The notes beneath the pieces are model-generated. The model did no database searches. It had not been told where the DNA came from and saw only the letters and a list, made by a program, of their open reading frames with translations. From Buddleja alternifolia (taxonomy: Eukaryota; Streptophyta; Magnoliopsida; Lamiales; Scrophulariaceae): a stretch of DNA of 64,000 nt. Positions 22,239-33,063 of the stretch are shown here, one piece after another. Position 1 is the first letter of the stretch. Every line of letters begins with the position of its first letter. Position numbers and translations under genes: made by a program. The stretch lies in assembly GCA_019426215.1 (NCBI GenBank), contig CM033402.1:7751246-7815245 (forward strand), given 5' to 3'.

Positions 22239-23312
22239 TCATCTCGAAATAAAAAACACCCAAATTGCAAAAAAAATAGAACATACGGTGGCTATACACA
22301 CAACATCCAAATTTCTCTCTCTCATCTCCTTTCTCTCTCTAGACTCTACCTTCCTCCTCAAAAACATTTCATAAATATCTCTCTCCACCTTCCCATCACT
22401 TTTCCATCTTTGCCCCTCCATCGCCTCTTGTAAAATACCCAAACTGTCCCACCCCGTAACAATCTTTCCATCTATGTCCTCAACCAGCATGCACACCTCT
22501 CCAATTTTCAACGCGCCGCCGTCCTCCCCCCGGCACGTGACCACCACTCCGAACTGCACGAGCTCGCCGCCTCCGGCGGCCATCACGGCGGTGTAGCGGA
22601 GCTCAATCTCCTCCGTCATCCAGTGCCGCCGTGACTCCACCGCCTTCACGCTCCCCACGTTAACCGCGCGTTTCTTTGCCGGATCGATCAAAATCCAGCT
22701 CACTCTCAGTCGCTCCTCCGCGAGTGACATGCACGCGCCATCCTCGCCGTCGAATTTCAGCGGCGTCGCCACCGTTTCCTTCTGTTCCAAGAGCTCTAGC
22801 CTGAACGGCGAGCTCAGGAACCAGCCGGAGAGCGTCTCCGTTTCGAATACCTTCGAGTATATCAAAACGTCGTCGTAGAATATATCCACGGCGGAGATGT
22901 ATTTAGACGTTTCGGTGTTGATACGCTTTTCGTATGTTTTTCGCGATTGGCGGCGGGGGACGGGGAAAGAGTCGGAGTAGAATGATCGGTGACCGGAGCG
23001 GAAGGCGGAGATGGCGTCGGCGACGGCGGCGTGCGCGGTGGACGGCCACGTGGAGTTGCATATGTCTTTCCATAAATGATCGTCGGAGCAGAGATTGAGC
23101 AGTTGCGCGGAGGCGCAGGCGGTGGAGACGAGAGTAGGACCGTCGAGTCTGTTCAAGATGTGCGATTGAATGATGTCTGGATGGACGGCGGTGATGGGAG
23201 TGTCTCCGCCGTGATTGGCGGTGGTGGAATTGGAGCTTGGGCACATAATTATTGTATCTATTGTGTATGTATTGTTGTTTGGAGTGGCTAGCTCAAATTT
23301 GGTACAGTACAC
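22239..23312 (-). CDS. F-box protein with C-terminal membrane segment
   Basis: A single-exon frame of 357 codons. The N-terminal F-box runs from about residue 42 to 90 (HPDIIQSHILNRLDGPTL, then DDHLWKDICNSTWP), the SKP1-binding module of SCF ubiquitin ligases. The middle is a plant-specific region (RLELLEQKETV; CMSLAEERLRVSWILIDP; RHWMTEEIELRY) resembling the Arabidopsis At2g27310/At2g36090 group as I recall it. The last 20 residues are a hydrophobic helix (VVCIATVCSIFFAIWVFFI), so it may be tail-anchored. Two starts are possible: 23312, or Met23 at 23246 just before the conserved part; the second is slightly preferred. Substrate unknown. A TATA box lies 76 bp upstream of the first ATG. The coding region is GC-rich against AT-rich flanks. 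Confidence 0.9.
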   Translation of the reverse strand: MYCTKFELATPNNNTYTIDTIIMCPSSNSTTANHGGDTPITAVHPDIIQSHILNRLDGPTLVSTACASAQLLNLCSDDHLWKDICNSTWPSTAHAAVADAISAFRSGHRSFYSDSFPVPRRQSRKTYEKRINTETSKYISAVDIFYDDVLIYSKVFETETLSGWFLSSPFRLELLEQKETVATPLKFDGEDGACMSLAEERLRVSWILIDPAKKRAVNVGSVKAVESRRHWMTEEIELRYTAVMAAGGGELVQFGVVVTCRGEDGGALKIGEVCMLVEDIDGKIVTGWDSLGILQEAMEGQRWKSDGKVERDIYEMFLRRKVESRERKEMRERNLDVVCIATVCSIFFAIWVFFISR

Positions 23313-23387
23313 AATGTTTTGATATTGGAGTGTACGTATATATGGAAAGTTGAATGAATGAGTAGTGTGAGAAAAGAAAATGGGGGG

Positions 23388-23395
23388 TTTTTATA
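23388..23395 (-). promoter_or_regulatory. TATA box of the F-box gene
   Basis: TATAAAAA on minus, about 75 bp before the first ATG and 140 bp before the second. The spacing suits a short 5' UTR. Confidence 0.65.
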
Positions 23396-23544
23396 GGGGA
23401 GTTTTGAACTTTTGGTCATGGATAAGGTCAACACATTTTTTCGGGGAAATTGCATTCCACGTCTGATACTCTGATTTGATCAAATTATAATTTATGGTAC
23501 ACAGGATTAATTACATTACATCTACTTGTTTTGAATATGATGAT

Positions 23545-23885
23545 ATTTTTTTTTTTTGGTAGTATAAACGTGGAATAAGGAAAAGAAAACATCACAAAAA
23601 CACAAAACAAAACAACACAATCACATCCTAACAACTAGAAACCCGCATACTCCAACTCCAGCAAGTCTAGTGGCTCATAGGGGGGGTCATTCCAAAGCCT
23701 CATTTCCAGCAGTGATTCATGTCCAACCTTAGCCAAAAAATCAGCACAATGGTTGCCTTCTCGCCGAGTATGAACGAACTCGATCTCCCATGGGAACTTT
23801 TGGTACCCAGGGGGGTGTTTGTATCACTCTCCTTGATAAAGGCGCCAAGCAACCTCAGTCATCTTCTATCCACATTTTGAGGCCT
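23545..23885 (-). mobile_element. 5'-truncated LINE 3' end (RNase H C-terminus and poly(A))
   Basis: On minus, about 23640-23800 encodes the end of an RNase H domain (FVHTRREGNHCADFLAKVGH, ending LELEYAGF stop). It is followed by a short 3' UTR and a poly(A) tail, seen as the T-run at 23545-23557. The 5' limit is uncertain. Flanking sequence holds a partial duplication: GAAATTGCATTCCA occurs both at about 23446 and 23905. Confidence 0.8.
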
Positions 23886-24326
23886 TTTCGGAAAAACCAA
23901 TGGAAATTGCATTCCAAGTTGTTAGTTAGGGACGTCTGATATTCCCGCTCTGATTCCTCCACCTCCAGGTTGGTTCGGATGGTAGTGTTTTTTGAAAAAA
24001 AATCAAATTATAATTCAGGGTAGGTGGATTCAAGGATTCTCGGTTGGCTTGGGTTGCTTGACTATCAATACAACTGAGTATATGATGATATTTGAACATA
24101 TCTAAACTTGGATTAAATTGTCGATAAAGCCCACCATTATAGTTGAGGCTCCAGAATATTTGAGGTCTTAAATTTTACTATCACACCAAAATATGTGCTT
24201 TTGTCTATTTTTATAATAGTTATTACTTGTTCTTTTTGTTAAAAAAAGGTTGCTAGTTGCTTGTATTTTGATATTTATAACTTGTATTGAATTCGATTTT
24301 TTTTAAGAAAGATCAAGTGATAAAAT

Positions 24327-24655
24327 AAGTCAAACTTTATTAGAGGTCTCTCATTTTTTACTTTTGTCTCATTTTAGTCCTTCAAGTCTAAAATGTGTCA
24401 TGATAGTCCCCAACTTTCAAAATCATCTCACTACGATTTTCGGGCAAAAAACCCTTCATTTGGATGGAATAATCCTACAAGAAAGGGCGAAATTGAAGAA
24501 AAAATTATTTTCTATCAATTTCTAACGAATTTGTGACCCCGGTGACTAAAGTGAGGTGATTTTGAAAGTTTACGGACCATCCTAGTGCATTTTAATTTTA
24601 AGGACGAAAATGGGACAAAAGAAAAACTTGAGGGACCACAAATAATACTTGACTT
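24327..24655. mobile_element. MITE with about 120-bp imperfect inverted ends (329 bp)
   Basis: Ends AAGTCAAACTTTATTAGAGG and, on the complement, AAGTCAAGTATTATTTGTGG. They share further blocks such as CTTTTGTC-CATTTT and ACTTTCAAAATCA. Flanked by ATAAAAT at 24320-24326 and 24656-24662. Confidence 0.75.
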
Positions 24656-25506
24656 ATAAAATATTAGAATGCACTAGTTCAAAAAATATTAGAATGCACA
24701 TTGAATTTCTTTACCCTTTTGGAAAAAGTAGGGTAAAAAGCAATCAGTTTAGCGAGCAATCTGAGCGTAACCAAAAAAGTTATCTCACACTGAGAAATAT
24801 TCTAATTGACATAGGTACTGCCAATTAGGTGAGCCGAACTTTGACCTTAACAAAGTGTGTAGTAATTTGAACTTATTCATTGATACACATGACCATATCT
24901 ACTACTACAAATAAATTGGTATTAAAGCACATTTGTAGCCCGATTAAATCTAGAATAAACATTATTCATATCTAGGTCATTAGGACTGTGAATGAGCTCA
25001 AGTTGGCTCAAATCTCTCAAACTCAGCTCGAAGAATTTCAAGTTTGAGCCAAAGGTTAAATCACGAGTTTAGATTCAAGTTGAGCGTGAACGAAAGTAGG
25101 CTCAACTTGAATTGAACTCGGGGCCATATAAATAATATAATCTATATTATATTATATACACAAATAATTAAAATTTTAAATTAAGCATGTAAAATTACAT
25201 AAATATCCCTTGTAATTATAAACAAATCCATAATTACAAGGATAATAGGGATAATTTAAGTTAAAAAATAAATAAACAAGCCGGTCATATTTTAATCTTA
25301 TATGTTCTCCAATAGAAAAAATGATAAAAAAAATAATTTGTGTTTTGACTTTTTGAATCATGATGAAGGAATTTTAGCGTGGATATAATTTGATTGTGAT
25401 GATTTGACGTGTTTTAAAATTGTCGGGCTATATTTTTATTTGGTTAATTGATCTTATTAAATGTACTAAATAGATAAAAATATTAGAATTTCGAATTCAA
25501 GCTAGT

Positions 25507-25872
25507 TGGGGGTGTAACTTGAGCCGAGTTGGCTCGCAGCTCTGGTTCGGGTCTAATGAGCTCGACTCGAGCTCGAGCCTCTTTCCCTATGAAAAAAGCT
25601 CACGAGACGGCTCCCGAGCTTTTCGATCTTTTAATATATTATTTTTTTATTTTTAATTATATGTATTTCGCTTTTTTAGTTTTATTTTATCTTTAATTGT
25701 ATTAAATAAAATAACACAAATAATTATAAATGATAAAATGTCTAATTATCCAAAAAAAAGAAGATAAAATTGGATGGCAATCTGAGCCAGGCTCGAGCTG
25801 GTTTTTGAACCAACGAGCTCGAGCCTGGAAAATCACCAGGTTCGACTCGAACTCTGCTCGTTTACACCCCTA
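25507..25872. mobile_element. hAT-like MITE, GAGCTCG-rich family, copy 2 (about 366 bp)
   Basis: Left end TGGGGGTGTAACTTGAGCCGAG; the complement of the right end reads TAGGGGTGTAAACGAGC. CTAGTTGG occurs at 25502-25509 and 25870-25877, overlapping the end motifs, so the exact boundary is ambiguous. Interior AT-rich with GAGCTCGA blocks. It may itself lie in an older, worn relative (GAGCTCAAG text near 24990-25110 and 25920-25990). Confidence 0.72.
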
Positions 25873-26174
25873 GTTGGGGCTCTACTTGAAGCACATTAAG
25901 CCAAACCCAAACTTTTGATACAAAAACTTATCTACTATATAGTCGAGTGTAAATCTAAGCAAACTCGACTTGCTCGCTTGATTGAGCGTCTTACTCATAT
26001 CATTATGCTATAAGCTGACCTAACAAGAGGTAAGCGATGTAGTGCCATTACTGGTAATTGGTTGGGGTAAATTCATCATCTCCATCTAAGAAGTGGTTAA
26101 ATAGGAGTTTTCAATTTTCTATTGATTGTGATATAATTCATGATATCTTATCGAATTTGTAAGTTCGTTAAAAT

Positions 26175-27050
26175 CAGTGTTTTAAAAATCGGACTGGACT
26201 AGCTGGGTCGAGGCCATTTAATGGCCCAATTCGAACCTTAGAATCGGTATAGTCTAAAAACAGGCCAAAACCGTTTGACTCGCGGTTGGACCGGTGAACC
26301 GGTTGAACCGGGACTGGTTCACAAAAATTGGGCAGTTTTTCGTATGTGCAATTAGTTTGTCAAGATCCCTATTTTCTACCAAACACGTGTGTTGTGAGCT
26401 TTGACCTCGGGTGAGTTCCTTCTTTTTTCCTTATATGCGAGCAAACAAGTAGAGATAAACAATTTTTCTCTTTTTACTTGAGTTCCTTTGTCATCTTTCT
26501 TTCTCTCTATCTCTAACTTTGTCTTTTACTCTTACACAAATTGATTAGTTATATTTGATAATTTGATTATTTGTTAAAAGAAATTCAGGAATTATAACTA
26601 CAAAGCAAAGAGGGAATTTCTCTATTTCTGGAATTATAAGTAACAATCAAAAAGGAAATTATAACTTTGTAAGTGTGGTGCTGTTGAAATTTCTGCAATT
26701 CTTGTAGCAAATGTTTTGTCTAATTTTGCATCTTTGTTTGTTGAATATGTATGAGGATGAAATGCCTATAAAGATTGAAAAGCGATACAAAGCTCTTAAA
26801 TCAACAAATTTCGAAACATGCAATGTAAATATTTATGTATTTAATCATTTGTGGATGCTTAATTTTTAAGGATTGATTTTTTATTTTTGGTGCATATTTA
26901 TGTATTTTATCTAATTTTAATATATTAATAATTATTTATATCATATTTATGAGATCACTGGTCCGACCACAATTGAACCACAGTGCGACTAGTGAACCTT
27001 GAACCGGTAGATTTTTCGGTTCGATAGCCTATCCGGTTTTTAAAACATTG
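26175..27050. mobile_element. hAT-like MITE, CCGGTT-rich family, copy 2 (876 bp)
   Basis: Left end CAGTGTTTTAAAAATCGG. The complement of the right end is CAATGTTTTAAAAACCGG. Flanks CGTTAAAAT / CGTTAAAT match with one base of slippage. Longer than copy 1 at 17432, with about 500 bp of unrelated AT-rich interior. Confidence 0.75.
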
Positions 27051-27118
27051 CGTTAAATATACGAGCAAATTTTAATTATATGAGCAAATCACCTTCAAAT
27101 TAATCGAGCGCAATCTAT

Positions 27119-28916
27119 TGTTGGATCAAAACATCACTAACGTACCAAAAAACTAATAACAGAGAAGTATAATATCAAGGCGAGAGAGAACTCTCTATCT
27201 TTAACGCTAAATTGCCCCGCCTATGTGGTACGAGTCCGGTTTGGTCCGGTCTGGGCGGGCAGGCGGACTGCCGCGGCGCGCGTTCGTGCGTGTGTAGTGA
27301 ACTAGACCATGACTAGGTCATCCCCCCTCACAAAACCTACAAAAATCTTATGACCCAAAGGGCCAACCCTTTGTCTCAAGACAATGATTTATAAACCATT
27401 CCAAACTTTGATCAATTTTCAATGTGGGATAACTCACTTCAAACACCCCAATTTAGCACTTAATTTTTCATTCGTTTCTAACCCGATTTGAGAAATTCGA
27501 AATGCTAAACTTATCTATTCGAAACGTAGATTAATATTATCCAATAATATTTAGTATCCCGGATATTTACGGTATTCGAATTTCTTATGCAAAAGTCGTC
27601 TCTAATACACTTTTCATAACAAATTATCCAACAATCCCCCACACGAATGAACTTAATGCAATGCATGATCCCAAGAGTTCAGACGAAAATTTATTACATC
27701 AGAAGAGGTAGCTTTTGGCTTTGAACCTTTCTTAGTGAGATATCATTGGATTTACTAGGCTCCCCAATGAACATGATGTCTTGAATTGGTCAGCCGTTCG
27801 TGTAAAACCAGACAATGATACTCACATGATAAACCCTCAGTAGCTTCAATTCTCACTATGGGGTCCATTTTGGCCATGACACCCCTTCTTGGATTCATTA
27901 GTTTTTACATTTTACTCAATGTTGAGGCGGCCTACACCTCACACTTACATAGGTAATCTCCTATTTAAGAGTATCCTACCATACTCCAGTTCATTTACAT
28001 GACAGTATAGGAATCATTAAAAGTTCTGACTTAGCCTTTGCTACACTTGTAGGATGCACTTCTTTATCTTAGGCAATGAGTTTGGAGTTAAACTCCTAAG
28101 TGTCATACTGAATTTTCACAATTTAGTTGTCCCATCGAACCAAGATCTTGGGATCTCCAGTCAACATGGTTGGGTTTCCGTTGTGTCCATTTTTAATTTG
28201 TAGACTTCAATCTCATTCTTCTTTATAGGCAGTATATTTGATCTCTAGGCAATCCTTTCGTCAAAGGATCTGTAATATTCTCCTTTGATTTCACATAATC
28301 AATGGAAATAATCTCGTTAGAGATCAACTACTTAATTGTATTATGCCTACGACGAATATGTCTAAACTTACCATTATACATATTTCTCTGAGCCCTCCCA
28401 ATTGCCGACATACAGTCGCAATGAATTAAAATCAGAGGCACAGGTTTTTCCCAACAAGGAATATTTTCCAAGAATTTTCTTAACCACTCAACTTCTTCAC
28501 CAGCTTTATCTAAAGCTATGAATTCTGATTCCATCGTGGAACGGACTATGCAAGTTTGCTTAGAAGATTTCCACGACACCGCTCCTCCACCAACGGTTTA
28601 TAAACCATTTGTCTTATGACCACAAAAATCTTATGACTCAAATGGTCAACCCTTTGTCTCGAGACAATGGTTTATAAACTATTTCAAACTTTGATCCATT
28701 TTTAATGTGGGATAACCCACTTCAAATACCCCGCTTTAACACTTAATTTTTCATTCATTTCTAATCCGATTTGACAAATTCGAAATGCTAAACTTATCTA
28801 CTTGGAACGTAGATTAATATTATCTAAGAATATTTAGTATCTCGAATATTTACGATGTTCAAATTTCTTATACAAAAGTCATGTCCAACACACTTTTCAT
28901 AACAAATTATCCAACA
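27119..28916 (-). mobile_element. Internally deleted Copia element related to Copia A
   Basis: Minus orientation. An LTR at 27119-27633, a polypurine tract (27634-27645), 3' internal sequence, an RNase H remnant, and a 5' LTR fragment from about 28597 to 28916. The LTR starts on minus with TGTTGGATAATTTG, like Copia A. The internal part matches the Copia A region 2270-3224 on the other strand. ATCTA lies at 28917-28921 and at 27113-27117 (one extra T before the left end). Everything from most of the 5' LTR through the RT is missing. Confidence 0.85.
28328..28592 (-). pseudogene. Copia RNase H fragment
   Basis: On minus it reads [19 protein letters not shown] and [11 protein letters not shown], the RNase H of the Copia A family. 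It is cut at its 5' side by the deletion junction near 28592-28597 and loses the frame downstream at about 28328. Confidence 0.85.
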
Positions 28917-28921
28917 ATCTA

Positions 28922-29149
28922 AAGTTAAAATATAAACAACTTATTTAAAAAGAATAGTCGATAAATACAAATGTGTTCTTAAACGAATCACGTGACCATT
29001 TTTCAATTTTCATTTAATTTTGAGATAAGACATCATAATAAAATGGGCATTTATCATTTTAATTAATCAGTTTTGTGTCTCTTTGTTTTTTAAGTAGTCA
29101 GTAAATTGGTCCTCCGATAGTCCAATATTTTTAATTTTAGTTTGCGATA
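28922..29149. other. AT-rich stretch, nothing recognised
   Basis: Lies between the Copia remnant and segment D1. No frame, no terminal repeats. Confidence 0.4.
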
Positions 29150-29264
29150 CTTTTATTCTTGGTTTAACAATATAAATATTTTTATTGTATTTCCGTAAAA
29201 AAAAAAGGAATCAAACGAGAGATAAAGAATTATATATCAAAAATAAAGAAAAAGTACCCAAAAC

Positions 29265-29430
29265 TTATTAATTTAGGAGTATCAGCTTCCACTTTCACGT
29301 GGGAGGTTTTGAGTTCAATCTCAAAAGCTATGACTTTACTCTCCCTATAGGGTTTATATGCCCTATAATTAAAATTTATTGGCTTGAATTTGTCGAATCA
29401 GAGTACACCCGTTCGCCTAGAATTTTGCAA
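29265..29430 (+). repeat. SINE-like repeat, copy in D1
   Basis: Shares with 56475-56660 (minus) a head TATCAGCTTCCACTTTCACG, a Pol III B-box-like GAGTTCAATCTC (29311-29322), a middle TATAGGGTTTATATGCCC, and an end CGCCTAGAATTTT. An A-box-like TTTAGGAGTATCAGC precedes. The tRNA-derived SINE class is inferred. Confidence 0.55.
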
Positions 29431-29502
29431 AAATTGAGAAAAAGTTGAATAAAGAAAGAAAAAATCGTAGTGGTCACAGAGTCGGCTATTGAAGATTCTA
29501 AA

Positions 29503-29890
29503 GCTGTGTTTGGTTGTGATTTCATTTTACTTTTTTCATTTTTATTTTTATTTTTATTTAAAAATAAAAATACACACTTTACACTGTTTTTAATTGAAAA
29601 TATTCTCATTTTTATTCTCCTTTTTACGTTCCCCATAAATTTTAATTATTTTTTAAAAATTATACTTCACACCACTTTTCTCTCACTTCTTTTCTATCAC
29701 TTTTCTCTTTAATATAATTCATGTAATCATTACTTTTCAATCATTTTACACATCATAATTACCAATTTCAACCCTTTTAAAAAAATATAACCAAACACAC
29801 CTATTTTTTTAAAAAAAAAAAAAAATTCATTCTCTAGTATATTTTCAAAAATAAGGATTGGAAATGGATTGAAACATATACAAACAAAGC
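29503..29890. mobile_element. MITE with GCTGTGTTTGG ends (388 bp)
   Basis: Left end GCTGTGTTTGGTTGTGATTTCA; complement of the right end GCTTTGTTTGTATATGTTTCA. CTAAA on both sides (29498-29502, 29891-29895). The D2 paralogue lacks it at the matching point (near 45490). Confidence 0.78.
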
Positions 29891-30154
29891 CTAAAAATGC
29901 GCAGTTGTAAATTGTCATGTTGCGGCGGCGCAGACAATGAGACAAGGAACAAGTTGCTATTAGAAGCTTAGAACAAAATAAACACCCCTTTCTAAGAGGA
30001 AGGAAATAAACAAAATAAATAAATAAATAAAACATTGTGAAATTGATTGACATGTTCCTTTTTCTAATAGATTCACGCTTGTACTTTAAAAGCAACGGGC
30101 AAAAAAATGGGTCGAAAAAAGTTTTCTTTATGAGGGTGGGAAGGAAATGAATAG

Positions 30155-30949
30155 TATTAAATATTATTATTGATCTTCTAATTAGATTAATATTATTATT
30201 ATTTTTTTAATTAGATTAGTATTCTAATTATTTTATTTATCTTTTACCTTTTTTTATAGTTAAGAATTTTCTTGTATTCCCTCTCTTTTGTAACTCTATA
30301 AATATGTTACTTAATAATACAAGTTCCCTACAGGATTTTCTCTAATCTAACATGGTATCAGAGTCATGGCTTCGAGCCATGGTATCCCGATCTCTCGCTT
30401 CCACCATCCTAAAGTCGCCGACCCCGTCTGGCGCACCTTATCTAGTTTAGTTTAGGATAATTTTTTTTTCTTTATCTTTGTTTATGTTGTCGTCGCTCAC
30501 CCTTCGAAAAACAAGAACTTGGAGTCGCCGCCTTATTTAATGGTTTTCAAACGAAACTGCTCCACATTGAGAAGCGTCTTCGTCGAACCGCCGCCTTATT
30601 TAATGATTTCCAGACGAAACTGCTCTACCTTGAGAAACGTATTCGTCAAAATCTCTCTACTAAGCATTCTTTATGCCCGGACTGTCGTAACATCTTTTCT
30701 CGGTTTTTAGTTCAGTCTCAATGTTCAAGACTTTCACGTTTCGACTGCAGGGGAGTGTTACATATTATTATTACTCTCCTAATTAGATTAGTATTATTAT
30801 TGCTTTCCTAGCTAGACTAGTATTCTTATTACCTTATTTATTTTTTACCTTCTTTATAGTTTATGGTTTTCTTGTATTCTTTCTCTCTTGTAACTCTATA
30901 AATATGTTACTTAGCAATACAATTTCCCTACGAGGATTTCTATCTAACA
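30155..30949 (+). mobile_element. TRIM element (795 bp)
   Basis: Miniature LTR retrotransposon. LTRs at 30155-30352 (198 bp) and 30756-30949 (194 bp) flank a 403-bp interior. The interior begins with the tRNA-iMet primer site TGGTATCAGAG (30353-30363) and ends with the purine tract GCAGGGGAG before TGTTA. Target duplication AATAG/AATAA at 30150-30154 and 30950-30954. The D2 paralogue near 46015 has an uninterrupted site. No protein domain, so it would depend on another Copia element for mobility. Confidence 0.9.
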
Positions 30950-31086
30950 AATAATTTGTCCCTCAAGGATAATTTTGTCATTTAAATAGGATGAGGGTCT
31001 TAATCTTGATTCTTGATTCTGTCACGCTTCAACCTGTCGATTGGATTGTGGGACATATATGGGTAGAGATATAATTAGAATTTTGG

Positions 31087-31678
31087 GAAAATTACTAAAA
31101 TCTCCTTAAAATAAATTTTTACATACAAAAATTCATGAAAATATTTTTAAATCTCAAAAATTCAGTCTACAAACTGTTCATCTAAAAGAAAATTCAAAAG
31201 TTAAGATTAAGAACTTTTTTGACTAAACTACCCTTCATTTATTTAATTAAAAATTGATCAATTGATCGTTTTATCTATTTTTTTTGTTTTAAAATTTTCA
31301 AATTGACAAGTTGAATTATACAAATTTTTATTTTTAGTACTAAATATTTTTATATAATTTATTTTTTATTTTACTATGATAATTATCTAAAATATATATT
31401 TTTAATTTTTTAAAAAAGATTAAAAATCTATTTTTTTTAAAATTATATTTAATCAATTATCAATGTAAAATTTTAAAAAATAAATCTCTATACAAAACTA
31501 CAAGTGATTAAATTTTTACTTTAGAAGGCTAATGACAATTAAGTCCATAAATTTATTAACTTTATATCTTGGGCTTTTTGGAATAAAAAGTTGATGGAAT
31601 GGATTTTTTAGATTGAAAAACTTTATCATGGGTTTTTCGGATATAAAAATTTATTTTAGGAGTTTTTAGTAATTTTTC
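31087..31678. mobile_element. Mutator-like MITE (592 bp)
   Basis: Ends GAAAATTACTAAAATCTCC and complement GAAAAATTACTAAAAACTCC. TAGAATTTTGG, 11 bp, is exact on both sides (31076-31086, 31679-31689). Missing from the D2 paralogue near 46166. The 11-bp duplication fits Mutator-like elements. Confidence 0.85.
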
Positions 31679-31910
31679 TAGAATTTTGGTCTAAACGAAA
31701 ACATGAAAAAGGGATAAAAACCTGATATTTTTAATTTTTGGCAAGGCAAGATTTTGAATTTTAAAAATTTATAGGCTAAAAACAAAATTTACTTAAAGTT
31801 GAGGGTGGCAACAAGTACTACCAGCCCGGCCTCGGTCTATGTTCGGATGTTCAGACGGTGAATAGTTAGAATAAATTATGTTATCATTTCCTATCATCTT
31901 TCGTGATAAC

Positions 31911-32409
31911 TTATGATACACATGTACGAATATTAGTATATAGGTATAATACGATATGAATACAAAATATAATAAATCTCAAAATATTAGGATATGATAC
32001 GTCGAAAATACGTGCATATATATGTATGTATAATATGTAAAAATAAACTGATTCGATAAATTCATTGATTTAAATAAACTTTTGTCTAGTTCTGTAAATT
32101 TCTTTGTCATTTATTTAACTTTTATGTGTTAATTTTTAACAAAAGACCGAAAATATTATCTTTTTTCCTATTTTAGTCCAAAATATGTTGTAAAATATTT
32201 AAAAAAATACTCTATCTGGTATCTAAAACGTGTCGGATACTTCAAATTTTGTGTCGGATACGATATTCAGAATTTTCTCTTTTCTTTTTATTTTTGGACA
32301 CTTCAAAAATGGTCCGGACACAATATTCGAGAGTATTCGTGCAGGACACGAGTACGATAAAAATACGATATTGCACAGAGTTGATTTTAGAAATATCTGT
32401 ACATCATAG
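31911..32409. mobile_element. MITE (499 bp), GTGTCGGATA-containing
   Basis: Absent from D2 near 46430. Flanks GTGATAAC (31903-31910) and GTGATCAC (32410-32417) differ at one base. Ends TTATGATACACATGTAC and complement CTATGATGTAC are weakly inverted. The interior repeats GTGTCGGATAC and GGACAC. Confidence 0.7.
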
Positions 32410-33063
32410 GTGATCACTAATATGACTTTATCCTGATCGTTTAGTGTATGAACGGTTTCATAGAAGTGTATGTGGCCTGTAACCAAAAAAGAAGAAGAAG
32501 TGTATGTGGCCAATTGGACGCCTCATTCACTCACAACCGTTGGATTATGTGGAATCTTTGAAAGTATTGGTCAATAAAGGTCAAGTTGTGTCCAGCCACA
32601 AACCTTGAATTATATCTATAAGTCGATATAAGGTGAGTGCCAGTCAAATTTGGTTCTTTCTTCCTATCCCTTGAGTTGAGACTGATGTGGTAGATATTTC
32701 TATATTTTTATATTATTACAGTCTATATTAATTATATATAAATAAATAATTTGTTAATTTAATTATGTTTTGTTCAATCTTGACTATCTGATTAAGAAAG
32801 GCGTAAGTAAAAATCTTTGCTTAATTTGCTTTTCCAAGAATTTCTTTTTAATGAAGTTGTTGTTTAGATACATAATAATAGGCAAAATTGATATCTTTAA
32901 TCTTACGCGTTAAGTAAATTTTATCTTTAGTCTACTTGTTTTATGAAATTTTGTTTTTAGTACTAATATATGAGCAATATTTGCTAAACTAGTCCTTTCA
33001 TCAAAAGTTGGTCCCGAGTTTGGTATTCATTCGAAATAAACCGCAGTGAATTAGTCATTGCAG

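Larger units (their letters stand above)
29150..32870 (+). repeat. Segmental duplicate D1 (paralogue of 44471-46832)
   Basis: The same unique text runs in the same order in both places: the SINE-like repeat, TGTCATGTTGCGGCGG, GTTTGTCCCTCAAGG, GGTCTAAACGAAAACA, and the block around GACGCCTCATTCACTC. D1 is longer because of four or five insertions (29503, 30155, 31087, 31911) absent from D2. No gene is seen in either copy. Confidence 0.9.

Noticed and set aside
22903..23244. A 113-codon Arg/His-rich frame on minus
   Set aside because: Overlaps the F-box gene in another frame; composition follows the GC-rich coding sequence.
29376..30095. Small frames in D1
   Set aside because: They cross MITE boundaries and low-complexity runs; not kept in D2.
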